A stretch of 64,000 bases of DNA from DASXBA01 sp036406475 (GCA_036406475.1 DASXBA010000040.1:15030-79029), one strand, 5' to 3'. Positions 26,430-34,919 are shown, numbered from the stretch's first letter. The notes: generated from the letters alone by a model not told the origin. Made by a program: numbers and translations.

Positions 26430-27913
26430 TTGAAGGACGGGCAGCGCGCCCGCAGCTTCGAGCTGCCCGGCGTCTGGCAGCGGGTGGCGAAGTTCGGTAC
26501 GGCGGCGCGCCGGACCTTGAACTCGTAGACCTTCGAGATCAGGCCCTTCTTGGTGAGGGACACGCGGATGCGGGCGCCTCGGCGCAGCTTGGCCTTGCGG
26601 CGATGCTTGCGGAAGATCTTCGAGAGCTTGGCCCGGCCCTTCTTGAGCTTCACGCTCTTCGACTTGAACGGGCAGCCCTTGCCCCGGCAGGTGACCTTGA
26701 GCTTGGACCTCGAGGTGACCTTGGAGAGGTTCATCGAGCTGACCGTGGTCGAGCGCCGGGTGAAGCGGAAGGCGAAGCGGATCGACGCCTCGACCGAGTC
26801 GAACGGGGCCGAGAAGCCGTTGCAGTCCTCGTCGACCTTGTTTCCGGGGACCTCCTTGCCGCCGGGCTGACACCAGGACGAGGAGGCGGGGGTGGGCTGG
26901 ACGTTCCCGACCAGGTCGATGGCCCGCACGTTGAAGGTGTGCCTGCCGTCGGGCAGCCCCGAGACCGTCTTCGGGGACGTGCAGGCGCCGTAGGAGCCGG
27001 TGTCGACCGAGCACTGGAACGACCCGGGCTCGTTGGCGGAGAACGTGAACGTGGCGGAGCTCGAGGCGGCCCCGCCGGACGGGCCGGAGAGGACCCTCGC
27101 GACAGGGTTGTCGCTGTCCTCGACGAGCGTTACGAAGCGCCCGGAGGCGTCGCGCTCGGCCACGTGCAGCTGGCTGCCGGCCGGCGGGAAGCCGAACGAG
27201 TTGTGCGTGAAGCAGAGGCTGCAGTTGATGTCGCCGCTCGTCAGCCCGATGTGGGCGCCGAGGCTCGTGAGCGAGAAGGGCGGGTTGGCGTTGTCCGCGC
27301 CGGCCGTGGCCACGAAGGAGTAGTAGGGCTCGTTGGGGCTGCTGAACGTGGGGGCGCCGGTGAAGCCGCCCGCGTCCGCCGCCCCGGCGCCCACCATCAG
27401 GCCGCCGCCGGCGTTGAAGAAGGCTGAGATGTCGTCCGTGCGGGCGGCGATGGCGGTCGAGTCGGGCGTCGAAGCCACCCCGCCGGCGATCGGGTCGTTG
27501 AGGTCACAGCCGCCGCAGTTGACGTCGGAGGCCACATAGACCGCGCTCCAGTGCGCGGTGTCGATCGGCGTGGTGTTGAACGTCCCGCTGCGCGGGTCGA
27601 CGACGGTGCAGTTCGTTCCGGGGCAGTGCCCGTAGACCTTGTTCACCGACTGCTGCGCCAGTAGGCCGCCCCGGTCGAGGATCAGTATCGGCTTGCTCGG
27701 ACTGGGGGCGGCGGCGCGCACGTAGTTCAGCCCCGCCTTGACGAAGCCGCACTCGTTGGCGGGGGAGGTGATGCAGTGGTAGTCGGCGTCGTGGCCGCTC
27801 TCGACCAGCCGCCCGGCCAGGGCCGACGGGCTCAGCGCCAGGGCGGCGAAAATCACCAGCAGCCCTGGCAGCGTCCGGCGGACAAGGCGAGTCCTCCCTA
27901 CCACCTCGCTCAA
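26426..27913 (-). CDS. Secreted Ig-like/metal-motif protein, paralogue A
   Basis: Domain for domain this matches the downstream paralogue: signal peptide, HWSAVYVASDVNCGGCDLN, DDISAFFNAGGGLMVGAGA, an Ig-like unit with SFQCSVDTGSYGACTSP, NKVDEDCNGF and the basic C terminus with TCRGKGCPFKSKS. Long stretches are identical in protein and nearly so in DNA, so the pair is a tandem duplication. The start is probably TTG 27913 or GTG 27904; both leave a good signal peptide ending ALA. The gene is divergent from menE. Confidence 0.75.
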   Translation of the reverse strand: MSEVVGRTRLVRRTLPGLLVIFAALALSPSALAGRLVESGHDADYHCITSPANECGFVKAGLNYVRAAAPSPSKPILILDRGGLLAQQSVNKVYGHCPGTNCTVVDPRSGTFNTTPIDTAHWSAVYVASDVNCGGCDLNDPIAGGVASTPDSTAIAARTDDISAFFNAGGGLMVGAGAADAGGFTGAPTFSSPNEPYYSFVATAGADNANPPFSLTSLGAHIGLTSGDINCSLCFTHNSFGFPPAGSQLHVAERDASGRFVTLVEDSDNPVARVLSGPSGGAASSSATFTFSANEPGSFQCSVDTGSYGACTSPKTVSGLPDGRHTFNVRAIDLVGNVQPTPASSSWCQPGGKEVPGNKVDEDCNGFSAPFDSVEASIRFAFRFTRRSTTVSSMNLSKVTSRSKLKVTCRGKGCPFKSKSVKLKKGRAKLSKIFRKHRRKAKLRRGARIRVSLTKKGLISKVYEFKVRRAAVPNFATRCQTPGSSKLRARCPSFK

Positions 27914-27924
27914 AGGTCCCCCAT

Positions 27925-27955
27925 TTGGACGACGGAGTCAAGCCGTCTTTAGCAT
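27925..27955 (+). promoter_or_regulatory. Candidate menE promoter
   Basis: TTGGAC at 27925-27930 and TAGCAT at 27950-27955 resemble -35 and -10 boxes, though the 19-bp spacer is long. Transcription would start near 27962, next to the CTG proposed as the menE start. Confidence 0.3.
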
Positions 27956-27964
27956 GGCTCCGCT

Positions 27965-29245
27965 CTGGACGACTGGGTCTCCCAGCAGGCGCGCTCGGGC
28001 CCGCGGCGGCTCGCCGTGAGCGACGGTGAGCGCGAGCTCGACTACGAGGAGCTCGACTCCGCGGCGGCGGCCGCCGCCCGGCGGCTGGCCGCGGCCGGGG
28101 TAGGCGAGGGAGACCGGGTGGCCACGAGCCTTCCGCCCGGGCTCGACTTCGCGGTCCTGCTCCACGCGCTCCCGCGGCTGGGCGCGGTCCTGGTCCCGCT
28201 CAACCCGGCGGAGCGGGAGCGCCAGCTCGAGGTCGCCCGCCCGAGGCTCGTGGTCGACGAGCCGCCCGCGGGCGCCGAGGCGGACGTCCCTCTCCGGAGC
28301 GACTTCGACCCCGACGCCGTCCACTCCGTGATCTTCACCTCCGGCACCACCGGCGAGCCGGCGCCGGTCGAGCTGACCTACCGCAACCACCACGCGAGCG
28401 CCATGGCGTCGGCCGAGCGGCTGGGTGTCGACCCCGGGGACCGCTGGCTCAGCCCGCTGCCGCTCTTCCACGTCGGCGGCCTGGCGGTGCTGCTCCGCTC
28501 GGCGATCTACGGCACCGCGGCGCTGGTCCACGACGGCTTCGACGTCGAGCGCGTCCGCGACGCCTTCGAGTCGGGGAGCGTCAGCCTGGCGTCGCTCGTG
28601 CCGACGATGCTCTCGCGCCTGCGCGATGCCGGGCTTGGCGCGGCACCGGCGCTGCGGGCGATCCTCCTCGGCGGCGGGCCGGCGCCCGCGGGTTTGCTCG
28701 ACTGGGCGGAATCCGCGGCACTGCCCGTGATGCCCACCTACGGGATGACCCAGACCGCCTCCCAGATCGCCACCGCGGCCGCCGGTGAGCGCAGGGCCCG
28801 GCCGCTCCCCGGGGCCGAGCTCAGGATCGGCGACGCCGGCGAGATCCTCGTGCGCGGGCCGATGGTGGCGCCCGGCGCGGTCGCCGCCGACGGCTGGCTC
28901 CACACCGGCGACGCGGGGAGCCTCGACGCAGACGGGCTGCTCACCGTGCACGGGCGCCTCAAGGAGCTGATCGTGACCGGGGGCGAGAACGTGGCGCCGG
29001 CCGAGGTGGAGCAGGCGCTCCTTGCACACCCCGCGGTGGCCGACGTGGCGGTGGTCGGGGTCCCGGACCCGGAGTGGGGGGAGGCGGTGACCGCGTTCGT
29101 GGTGACCGACGGCTCCACCGGCGCCGGCGAGCTCACGGCCTGGAGCCGGGAACGGCTGGCCGGCTACAAGGTGCCCAAGCGGATCGAGTCGGTGTCGGAG
29201 ATCCCGCGTAACCCGGCGGGGAAGGTCCTTAGGCACAGGCTGTAG
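27965..29245 (+). CDS. menE: o-Succinylbenzoate-CoA ligase
   Basis: Acyl-CoA synthetase family enzyme that activates o-succinylbenzoate for MenB. Motifs: FTSGTTGEPAPVELTYRNH (phosphate loop), PTYGMTQTASQIA, GWLHTGDAG, GRLKELIVTGGENV and the C-terminal NPAGKVLRHRL with the adenylation lysine. The first ATG/GTG/TTG in this frame is GTG 28016, but the family-typical N-terminal segment LDDWVSQQARSGPRRLAVSD begins before it. Only CTG 27965 is available after an in-frame TAG at 27950. I therefore place the start at CTG 27965 with low certainty; GTG 28016 would remove 17 residues. The gene sits far from the other men genes. At 409-426 residues it is compact, as MenE often is. Confidence 0.85.
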   Translation: MDDWVSQQARSGPRRLAVSDGERELDYEELDSAAAAAARRLAAAGVGEGDRVATSLPPGLDFAVLLHALPRLGAVLVPLNPAERERQLEVARPRLVVDEPPAGAEADVPLRSDFDPDAVHSVIFTSGTTGEPAPVELTYRNHHASAMASAERLGVDPGDRWLSPLPLFHVGGLAVLLRSAIYGTAALVHDGFDVERVRDAFESGSVSLASLVPTMLSRLRDAGLGAAPALRAILLGGGPAPAGLLDWAESAALPVMPTYGMTQTASQIATAAAGERRARPLPGAELRIGDAGEILVRGPMVAPGAVAADGWLHTGDAGSLDADGLLTVHGRLKELIVTGGENVAPAEVEQALLAHPAVADVAVVGVPDPEWGEAVTAFVVTDGSTGAGELTAWSRERLAGYKVPKRIESVSEIPRNPAGKVLRHRL

Positions 29246-29253
29246 CGTCCGCA

Positions 29254-30897
29254 GTGCACTTGCAGGACGACCCGCGCATCGGCGCCGTAATCGGTGGCTA
29301 CCGGATCGAGGCCGGCATCGGCCGCGGGGGCATGGGTGTGGTGTACAGGGCCGAGGAGGTGCGGCTCGGCCGCCAGGTGGCGCTCAAGCTGATCGCCCCG
29401 GAGCTGGCGGACGATCCGGACTTCCGCCAGCGCTTCCAGCGCGAGTCGCGGCTGGCGGCGTCGATCGACCACCCCAACGTGATCCCCGTGCACGCCGCGG
29501 GAGAGGTGGACGGCCTCCTCTACATCGCGATGCGCTACGTCGACGGCACGGACCTCCGCGCCCTCCTCCAGAGCGAGGGCAGGCTCGATCCCCAGCGGGC
29601 CGCTTACATCACCGCCCAGGTGGCGGCGGCGCTCGACGCCGCCCACGCCCGCGGCCTCGTGCACCGCGACGTGAAGCCGGCGAACGTCCTGATCGCGCGG
29701 GTGGGCGACCGTGAGCACGCCTACCTCACGGACTTCGGCCTTACGAAGCACACCTCCTCGCTCGGCGGCCTGACCAAGACCGGAGCGGTGGTCGGCACGA
29801 TCGACTACGTCGCCCCGGAGCAGATCCAGGGCGGCTCGCTGGACGCGCGGACCGACGTCTACGCGCTCGGCTGCGTGCTGCACCAGGCGCTGACGGGCCA
29901 GGTGCCCTACCTGCGCGACTCGGACGTCGCGAAGATGTATGCCCACCTGAGCGAGCCGCCGCCGGCCGCCACCGCGGTGGTTCCGGCGCTGCCGCCCGAG
30001 CTGGACAACGTGATCGCGCGGGCGATGGCCAAGGACCAGGAGGGGCGCTATCCGTCGGCCGGCGACCTCGGACGCGCCGGCCTCGCCGCCACCGAGCGGC
30101 GCGCGCCGGAGGAGCCGGAGCGAAGCGTGGCGAGAGGCGAGGCCGCTCCCGCCACCGCGCTTGCCGCCGCCGCTCCCACCGTGCACACCCCGCCGGAGGC
30201 CCACCAGCTGCCGCCCCAGCCGCCGCCACCAGCGCCGCCGGTCCCCTACACGGGCGCCACCCAGGCGCTGCCGCCGCGGCGTCGCGGCCGCGGCGTGGCC
30301 ATCGGCGTCGCCGCGGCGCTCCTCGGAGCGGCGCTGCTCGCCGGCGGACTGTTCGCCGCCGGGGTCTTCGACTCGGGCTCGAGCAAGCCGGCGGCGGAGA
30401 CCACGAGCAGCTCATCGCAGTCGAACAGCTCCGGCGGGGGGAGCGACAGCAGCGACAAGACCGTCACCTCGAGCAGCGACGACTACACCGCCTATTCGAC
30501 CGAGGGCTACAGCGCCGAGTATCCGGCCGGCTGGCGGATCGACCAGGACGACGTCCTGAAGACGACTTACAGTCGCACGAGCTTCGTCGCCGGCGACGGC
30601 TCCGAGATCGACATCGACCACAGCCCCGGCCAAAGCGCCGACCCGGAGACGAGCGCGACGCAGGTCGAGGCGGACACGGCCAAGACGCCCGGCTACAAGC
30701 GGCTCAGCTTCGAGTCGACCACGCTGGGCGGGCGCGACGCCTTCGAATGGACGTTCCAGATCGGCTCGGACCGGAAGATCGACATCTTCCTGACAGCCGG
30801 CGGCGACGGCTTCGCGGTGCTGGGCAAGGGGCCGGACTTCGAGTCGGTGATCGGCCAGGCCCGCCACGTGGCGGGGTCGATCCAGCCCTCGGGCTAG
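29254..30897 (+). CDS. Transmembrane PknB-like Ser/Thr protein kinase
   Basis: Kinase domain at about 14-270 with GRGGMGVVYRA, VALKLIAPE, HRDVKPANVLIA, TDFGLTKHTS and APEQIQGG. A Pro/Ala-rich linker leads to one membrane helix near 350-372 (GVAIGVAAALLGAALLAGGLFAAG). The outside part is Ser/Gly-rich, then a domain of about 125 residues starting YSTEGYSAEYPAGWRI that resembles PsbP/LpqN-like folds; I call that only tentatively. No PASTA repeats. GTG 29254 follows menE by 8 bases. The stop overlaps the convergent peroxiredoxin stop within CTAG. Confidence 0.9.
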   Translation: MHLQDDPRIGAVIGGYRIEAGIGRGGMGVVYRAEEVRLGRQVALKLIAPELADDPDFRQRFQRESRLAASIDHPNVIPVHAAGEVDGLLYIAMRYVDGTDLRALLQSEGRLDPQRAAYITAQVAAALDAAHARGLVHRDVKPANVLIARVGDREHAYLTDFGLTKHTSSLGGLTKTGAVVGTIDYVAPEQIQGGSLDARTDVYALGCVLHQALTGQVPYLRDSDVAKMYAHLSEPPPAATAVVPALPPELDNVIARAMAKDQEGRYPSAGDLGRAGLAATERRAPEEPERSVARGEAAPATALAAAAPTVHTPPEAHQLPPQPPPPAPPVPYTGATQALPPRRRGRGVAIGVAAALLGAALLAGGLFAAGVFDSGSSKPAAETTSSSSQSNSSGGGSDSSDKTVTSSSDDYTAYSTEGYSAEYPAGWRIDQDDVLKTTYSRTSFVAGDGSEIDIDHSPGQSADPETSATQVEADTAKTPGYKRLSFESTTLGGRDAFEWTFQIGSDRKIDIFLTAGGDGFAVLGKGPDFESVIGQARHVAGSIQPSG

Positions 30898-31361
30898 GAG
30901 CGCTGGCGGGCGCCGATGCCCGCGAGCGCCTCGGCGAGCTGGTCAACGTCCTGGAAGTCGATGCCCAGCAGGTGGTCGTGGCGGTGGCGGACGATGCCCT
31001 CCTCGTCGACGATCACCACGGCTCGCTTGGTGCGCAGCGGGCCGCGCCAGGCGCCGTAGGCCTTGGCGACCTCCCCGTCCTCGTCCGCGAGGAGCGGGAC
31101 AGTGAGCGAGTTGCGCAGGGTGAACGAGCGGTGCGACTCGAGCGAGTTCGACGAGATGCCGACCACCGTGGCGTCGAGACCCGAGAGGTCGTCCGCGCGG
31201 TCGCGGTAGGAGCAGAACTGGCGTGTGCAGACGGGCGTGCCGTCGCCCGGGTAGAAGAGCAGCACGACCCGCTCGCCGCGGTGGGCGGACAGCCTGAAGC
31301 TCCCGTCCGTCCCCTTCAACGCGAAGTCGGGTGCCGGATCTCCCACATTCGGCCCTGCCAT
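30894..31361 (-). CDS. Peroxiredoxin, BCP/AhpC-TSA family
   Basis: Thiol peroxidase of 155 residues with the peroxidatic motif YPGDGTPVCTRQFCSYRD. The first cysteine is the peroxidatic one, and the second, five residues on, matches the resolving cysteine of atypical BCP-type enzymes. The N terminus PNVGDPAPDFALKGTDG and the middle VVGISSNSLESHRSF are also typical. It should reduce peroxides using a thioredoxin-type donor. ATG 31361 has GGGAGG 7 nt upstream. No redox regulator gene lies nearby. Confidence 0.9.
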   Translation of the reverse strand: MAGPNVGDPAPDFALKGTDGSFRLSAHRGERVVLLFYPGDGTPVCTRQFCSYRDRADDLSGLDATVVGISSNSLESHRSFTLRNSLTVPLLADEDGEVAKAYGAWRGPLRTKRAVVIVDEEGIVRHRHDHLLGIDFQDVDQLAEALAGIGARQRS

Positions 31362-31446
31362 TTCGAAGCCTCCCGGGTTCGACTGCCATGCGGAGTCTAC
31401 GCGCTCACTTGTTGCATCAGTGCGCCTGGCGTGTCGATGGGCGGCG

Positions 31447-31452
31447 TATCCT
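31447..31452 (+). promoter_or_regulatory. Candidate -10 element of the coiled-coil gene
   Basis: TATCCT ends 10 nt before GTG 31463. It matches the hexamer proposed for menB. No clear -35 was found. Confidence 0.3.
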
Positions 31453-31462
31453 TCGATGAACC

Positions 31463-31744
31463 GTGGAGCAGAGCCGTGCGACCTGGACTGACGAGCGTCT
31501 CGACGACCTGGCGCGGAGCATGGAGACCGGGTTCAACCGCGTCCACGATGACCTGCGCGCTCTCTCCGACACGGTGGATCGACGCTTCGCGGGCGTGGAT
31601 CGGCGCTTCGAGACGATCGATCGCCGCTTCGAGGCCGTCGATCGGCGGCTCGACGGCCTCCAGCGACTGATGATCCAGCTCGGTGGCAGCATGCTGGTCG
31701 CAACCCTGGCGACGCTCGTTAGCGTCCTCGCCACCCGCGGCTGA
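31463..31744 (+). CDS. Small membrane-anchored coiled-coil protein
   Basis: A 93-residue protein. Its centre consists of four near-perfect heptads, VDRRFAG, VDRRFET, IDRRFEA and VDRRLDG (residues 38-65), which predict a parallel coiled coil. A C-terminal hydrophobic helix follows (GGSMLVATLATLVSVLA). It resembles small DUF1640- or haemolysin-XhlA-like proteins, but I cannot assign it. It is likely anchored by its C terminus with the coil in the cytoplasm. It lies just before ilvC on the same strand, with no visible metabolic link. Confidence 0.65.
   Translation: MEQSRATWTDERLDDLARSMETGFNRVHDDLRALSDTVDRRFAGVDRRFETIDRRFEAVDRRLDGLQRLMIQLGGSMLVATLATLVSVLATRG
31574..31657 (+). repeat. Four 21-bp repeats coding a coiled-coil heptad
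   Basis: Consecutive 21-bp units (31574, 31595, 31616, 31637), each encoding [VI]DRR[FL]xx. Third positions differ, so the units are old or selected at the protein level. Confidence 0.8.
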
Positions 31745-31767
31745 GCAGTTCCCCACGCGGTCGTGAC

Positions 31768-31773
31768 TAGAGT
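31768..31773 (+). promoter_or_regulatory. Candidate -10 element of ilvC
   Basis: TAGAGT ends 9 nt before the ilvC ATG at 31783, implying a leader of only a few bases and hence no room for a leader peptide or riboswitch on this transcript. Confidence 0.35.
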
Positions 31774-31782
31774 CCTGCGCCG

Positions 31783-32772
31783 ATGATCTACGACAAGGAC
31801 GCCGACCTCTCGCAGCTCGACGGCAAGACCGTGGCGATCCTCGGCTTCGGCTCCCAGGGCCACGCCCACGCGCTCAACCTGAAGGACTCCGGGGTCGAGG
31901 TCGTGGTTGGGCTCCGCGAGGGCTCATCCTCGGCCGACAAGGCGCGCGGCGAGGGCCTGCGCGTCGAGTCGACCGCGGACGCCGCCAGCCACGGGGACAT
32001 CGTGATGGTGCTCCTGCCGGACGAGAAGCAGGCCGAGGTCTGGGAGTCCGAGATCAGCGACGGGATCGCCCCCGGCAACCTGGTGCTGTTCGCCCACGGC
32101 TTCTCGGTCCATTTCGAGCAAATCGAGCCGAGTCCCGAGGTCGACGTCGGCATGGTCGCCCCGAAGGGCCCCGGCCACCTGGTGCGGCGCCAGTACCTGG
32201 AGGGCAACGGCGTGCCGGGCCTGGTCGCCGTGCACCAGGACGCCACCGGCGGCGCCAAGGAGCTGGTGCTCGCCTACGCCAAGGGGATCGGCTGCACCCG
32301 CGCCGGAGCGATCGAGACCACCTTCAAGGATGAGACCGAGACCGATCTGTTCGGCGAGCAGGCGGTTTTGTGCGGAGGCGTCACCGAGCTGGTCCGGGCC
32401 GGCTACGAGACTCTCGTCGAGGCCGGCTACGACCCGCGGCTCGCCTACTTCGAATGCCTCCACGAGCTCAAATTGATTGTGGACTTGATGTACGAGAAGG
32501 GCATCACCGGGATGCGCTATTCGATCTCGAACACGGCCGAGTACGGCGACCTGACCCGCGGCAAGCGGATCATCGGAGAGCCGACGCGGGCGGCGATGAA
32601 GAAGATCCTCGACGAGATCCAGTCCGGGGAGTTCGCCAAGGAGTGGATCGCCGAGAACCGCGCCGGGCAGGAGAACTTCCAGCGCATGCGCGAGGAGCAG
32701 AAGGACCACCAGGTCGAGCGCGAGGGCAAGGAGCTGCGCTCGATGATGGACTGGATCGAGACGGAGTTCTGA
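31783..32772 (+). CDS. ilvC: Ketol-acid reductoisomerase
   Basis: NADPH-dependent enzyme that rearranges and reduces acetolactate or acetohydroxybutyrate in valine, leucine and isoleucine synthesis. The Rossmann motif is GFGSQGHAHALNLKDSG. Catalytic and metal-binding blocks are HGFSVHF, APKGPGHLVRRQYLEG, ETDLFGEQAVLCGG and YDPRLAYFECLHELKLIVDL. The length of 329 residues makes it a class I enzyme. The acetolactate synthase genes ilvB and ilvN that often precede ilvC are not in the window. The next gene starts at the base after its stop codon. Confidence 0.96.
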   Translation: MIYDKDADLSQLDGKTVAILGFGSQGHAHALNLKDSGVEVVVGLREGSSSADKARGEGLRVESTADAASHGDIVMVLLPDEKQAEVWESEISDGIAPGNLVLFAHGFSVHFEQIEPSPEVDVGMVAPKGPGHLVRRQYLEGNGVPGLVAVHQDATGGAKELVLAYAKGIGCTRAGAIETTFKDETETDLFGEQAVLCGGVTELVRAGYETLVEAGYDPRLAYFECLHELKLIVDLMYEKGITGMRYSISNTAEYGDLTRGKRIIGEPTRAAMKKILDEIQSGEFAKEWIAENRAGQENFQRMREEQKDHQVEREGKELRSMMDWIETEF

Positions 32773-33414
32773 GTGGACGAGGGCTACCTGCCGCCGGAGC
32801 CAACGGGCCCCGCGCCCGACGTCGGCGGCGGCCAGCAGCAGCCGCAGCAGCCGCAGCCGCCCCCTCAGCCTCCGCCACCTCCGCAGCCGCCGCGGCCCTA
32901 TTCGCCGCCCTACGGGTATGCGCCGCCGCCCGGCTACGCGCCCCCGCCCGGCTATCCGCCGCAGGGCTGGCAGCAGCCCTACACGCCGCCGCCCGGCGGC
33001 TATTACGGCTGGACCCCGCCGCCGCCTCAGCCGGGCAACGGCCTGGCGGTGGGCGGGCTCGTCACCTCCTGCGTGTCGGCCTTCCTCTGCCTCACCTCGG
33101 CCGGGTTCCTCTCGCCGATCACGCTCGCCGGGGCGATCGTCGGGATGGTCCTCTCGCGCAAGGGCAAGCAGAGGGTCGAGGCGGGCGAGACCGCCAAGCA
33201 CAAGGACCTGGCCACCGCGGGCTGGTGGGTCGGCGTGGCGGTCGTCGTGCTGTCGGTCCTCTCGATCATCGGCTGGACCGTGCTGATCGTCGTGGCCGCC
33301 AACGACGACAGCAATTCGAGCAGCACCCCGGACGACCCGTTCGACAACTCGCAGTCCTCCGCCGTCCTGCTCGCCTTCGCGGCGCTACGCGTTCTGGCCA
33401 GGCACGCCTTCTGA
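32773..33414 (+). CDS. DUF4190-type membrane protein with Pro/Gly-rich N terminus
   Basis: Residues 1-85 are rich in Pro, Gln, Gly and Tyr (GYAPPPGYAPPPGYPPQGW). The DUF4190-like part has two membrane helices, SCVSAFLCLTSAGFLSPITLAGAIVGMVL and TAGWWVGVAVVVLSVLSIIGWTVLI, separated by a charged loop (SRKGKQRVEAGETAKHKDL). The function of this actinobacterial family is not known. GTG 32773 directly follows the ilvC stop. The C terminus overlaps the proposed CTG start of the next gene. Confidence 0.8.
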   Translation: MDEGYLPPEPTGPAPDVGGGQQQPQQPQPPPQPPPPPQPPRPYSPPYGYAPPPGYAPPPGYPPQGWQQPYTPPPGGYYGWTPPPPQPGNGLAVGGLVTSCVSAFLCLTSAGFLSPITLAGAIVGMVLSRKGKQRVEAGETAKHKDLATAGWWVGVAVVVLSVLSIIGWTVLIVVAANDDSNSSSTPDDPFDNSQSSAVLLAFAALRVLARHAF

Positions 33415-34916
33415 GCACGCGGCTGACCGTGGGGGCGCTCTGCGCCCTGGCCTGCGTCGCGCTGCTGGCGCCCGGAGCGGCCGAGGCCCGCAGGTCGCGC
33501 CCGCCCGTGGTGCTCATGGTCTTCGACGAGTTCCCCTCGACCGACCTGTTCGGCAAGCACGGCCGCATCGACGGCCGGCGCTTCCCGAACTTCGCCCGGC
33601 TGGCCGGGGACGCTACTTGGTACCGCCACGCCACCACCGCCTCCGACACGACCTTCACCGCGGTGCCTTCCATCCTCGAGGGACGGGTCCACCGCTATCG
33701 GCCCGGCCGGCCGCCGCGGATAGGGGGGAACATCCTCAGCTTCCTGGCCGGGCACGGCTACCGCGTGCACGCGCGGGCCGAGGCCAGGGGCGTGTGCCAG
33801 CGGCGCTTCTGCGGGCGGCAGCACACGACGCGCTACTACCTCGTGCGCAGCCGCCTGGCCCGCCTGAACGACTTCATCGACTCGATCCAGCCGAGCAAGC
33901 GGCCGACGATCTGGTTCAAGCACGTCTTGCTGCCACACCTGCCCTGGATCTACCTGCCCTCCGGCAAGCAGTACATCCGCGGCTACCGGCCCCCGCTGCG
34001 CGGGATCAACAGCGCCCGAGGCGTCTTCGACCCGGGCCTCGAGAACCTCTCCTACCAGCGCCACCTGTTCCAGGTCATGGCCCTCGACCGGGCGGTCGGC
34101 CGCCTGATCGACCACCTGAAGAAGACGGGCCTGTACAACAAGGCGCTCGTGGTCGTCGTGGCCGACCACGGCATCTCGTTCCGCGTGGGCGAGACCGACA
34201 AGCGCATCGTCACACGCGCGAACGTCCAGGGGATAGCGCCGGTGCCGCTGTTCATCAAGCGCCCGCGCCAGACGCGGGGCCGGGTGAGCGACCTCTTCGT
34301 CCGGAACTCGGACGTCGCGCCCTCGATCGCCCACTTCCTCGGCCTGAGCCTGCCCTGGCACACCTCCGGCCACCCGGTCACCTCACGGCTGGTACGCCGC
34401 CGCCACACGGTCCACGTGCAGAGCCGCCTGCCGGGCGTGAGCGCCATCCAGCTCGGCGTCGGCTCCTTCGTATCCCGCTGGCGGCGACGGATCCGCAGCA
34501 CCCACGGCATCTTCGGCATCGGCTCGGTGCCCCGCGCGTTCGCGATTGGCCCGGCGCGGCGTGTGATCGGCCGGCAGGTCACAGGCCTCCGGATCGCCCG
34601 GGCCGGCCGGGTCCGCGCGAGCGTGCTGGGCGCTTCGGAGATCCGCCAGGTCAACCGTCGCAGCCGCTTCATCCCGTCGCTCGTGTCCGGCTACATTCGC
34701 GGCGGCCGCGGCCGGCACCGCCGCGCGCTGGCCATCGTCGTGAACGGGCGGATCGTCGCCACCGGGCGCAGCTTCTACCTGCGCGGATCGAGCCGGGAGA
34801 GCTACGCGGTGATCGTGCCCGACAGCTCATTCCAGCCGGGCCGCAACAGCGTGCGGGTGCTGGCGGTGGGCCGCCGGGGCAAGAGGCTCCGGTTCCGGGC
34901 GCTGGGTAGGGTCTAG
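33411..34916 (+). CDS. Secreted alkaline-phosphatase-superfamily (sulfatase-like) protein
   Basis: A probable signal peptide (STRLTVGALCALACVALLAPGAAEA) is followed by a sulfatase/phosphatase-like domain: VVLMVFDEFPSTDLF holds the first metal-binding aspartate, TTASDTTFTAVPSILEG the nucleophile-type Ser/Thr region, and VVVVADHGISF the second metal site. LFVRNSDVAPSIAHFLGL also fits. No sulfatase CxPSR motif is present, so it may be a phosphodiesterase or phosphoethanolamine/phosphoglycerol transferase-like enzyme. The start is placed at CTG 33411, overlapping the previous stop as CTGA, because it gives the signal peptide a positive N terminus; GTG 33429 is the conventional alternative. Confidence 0.75.
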   Translation: MSTRLTVGALCALACVALLAPGAAEARRSRPPVVLMVFDEFPSTDLFGKHGRIDGRRFPNFARLAGDATWYRHATTASDTTFTAVPSILEGRVHRYRPGRPPRIGGNILSFLAGHGYRVHARAEARGVCQRRFCGRQHTTRYYLVRSRLARLNDFIDSIQPSKRPTIWFKHVLLPHLPWIYLPSGKQYIRGYRPPLRGINSARGVFDPGLENLSYQRHLFQVMALDRAVGRLIDHLKKTGLYNKALVVVVADHGISFRVGETDKRIVTRANVQGIAPVPLFIKRPRQTRGRVSDLFVRNSDVAPSIAHFLGLSLPWHTSGHPVTSRLVRRRHTVHVQSRLPGVSAIQLGVGSFVSRWRRRIRSTHGIFGIGSVPRAFAIGPARRVIGRQVTGLRIARAGRVRASVLGASEIRQVNRRSRFIPSLVSGYIRGGRGRHRRALAIVVNGRIVATGRSFYLRGSSRESYAVIVPDSSFQPGRNSVRVLAVGRRGKRLRFRALGRV

Positions 34917-34919
34917 GAC

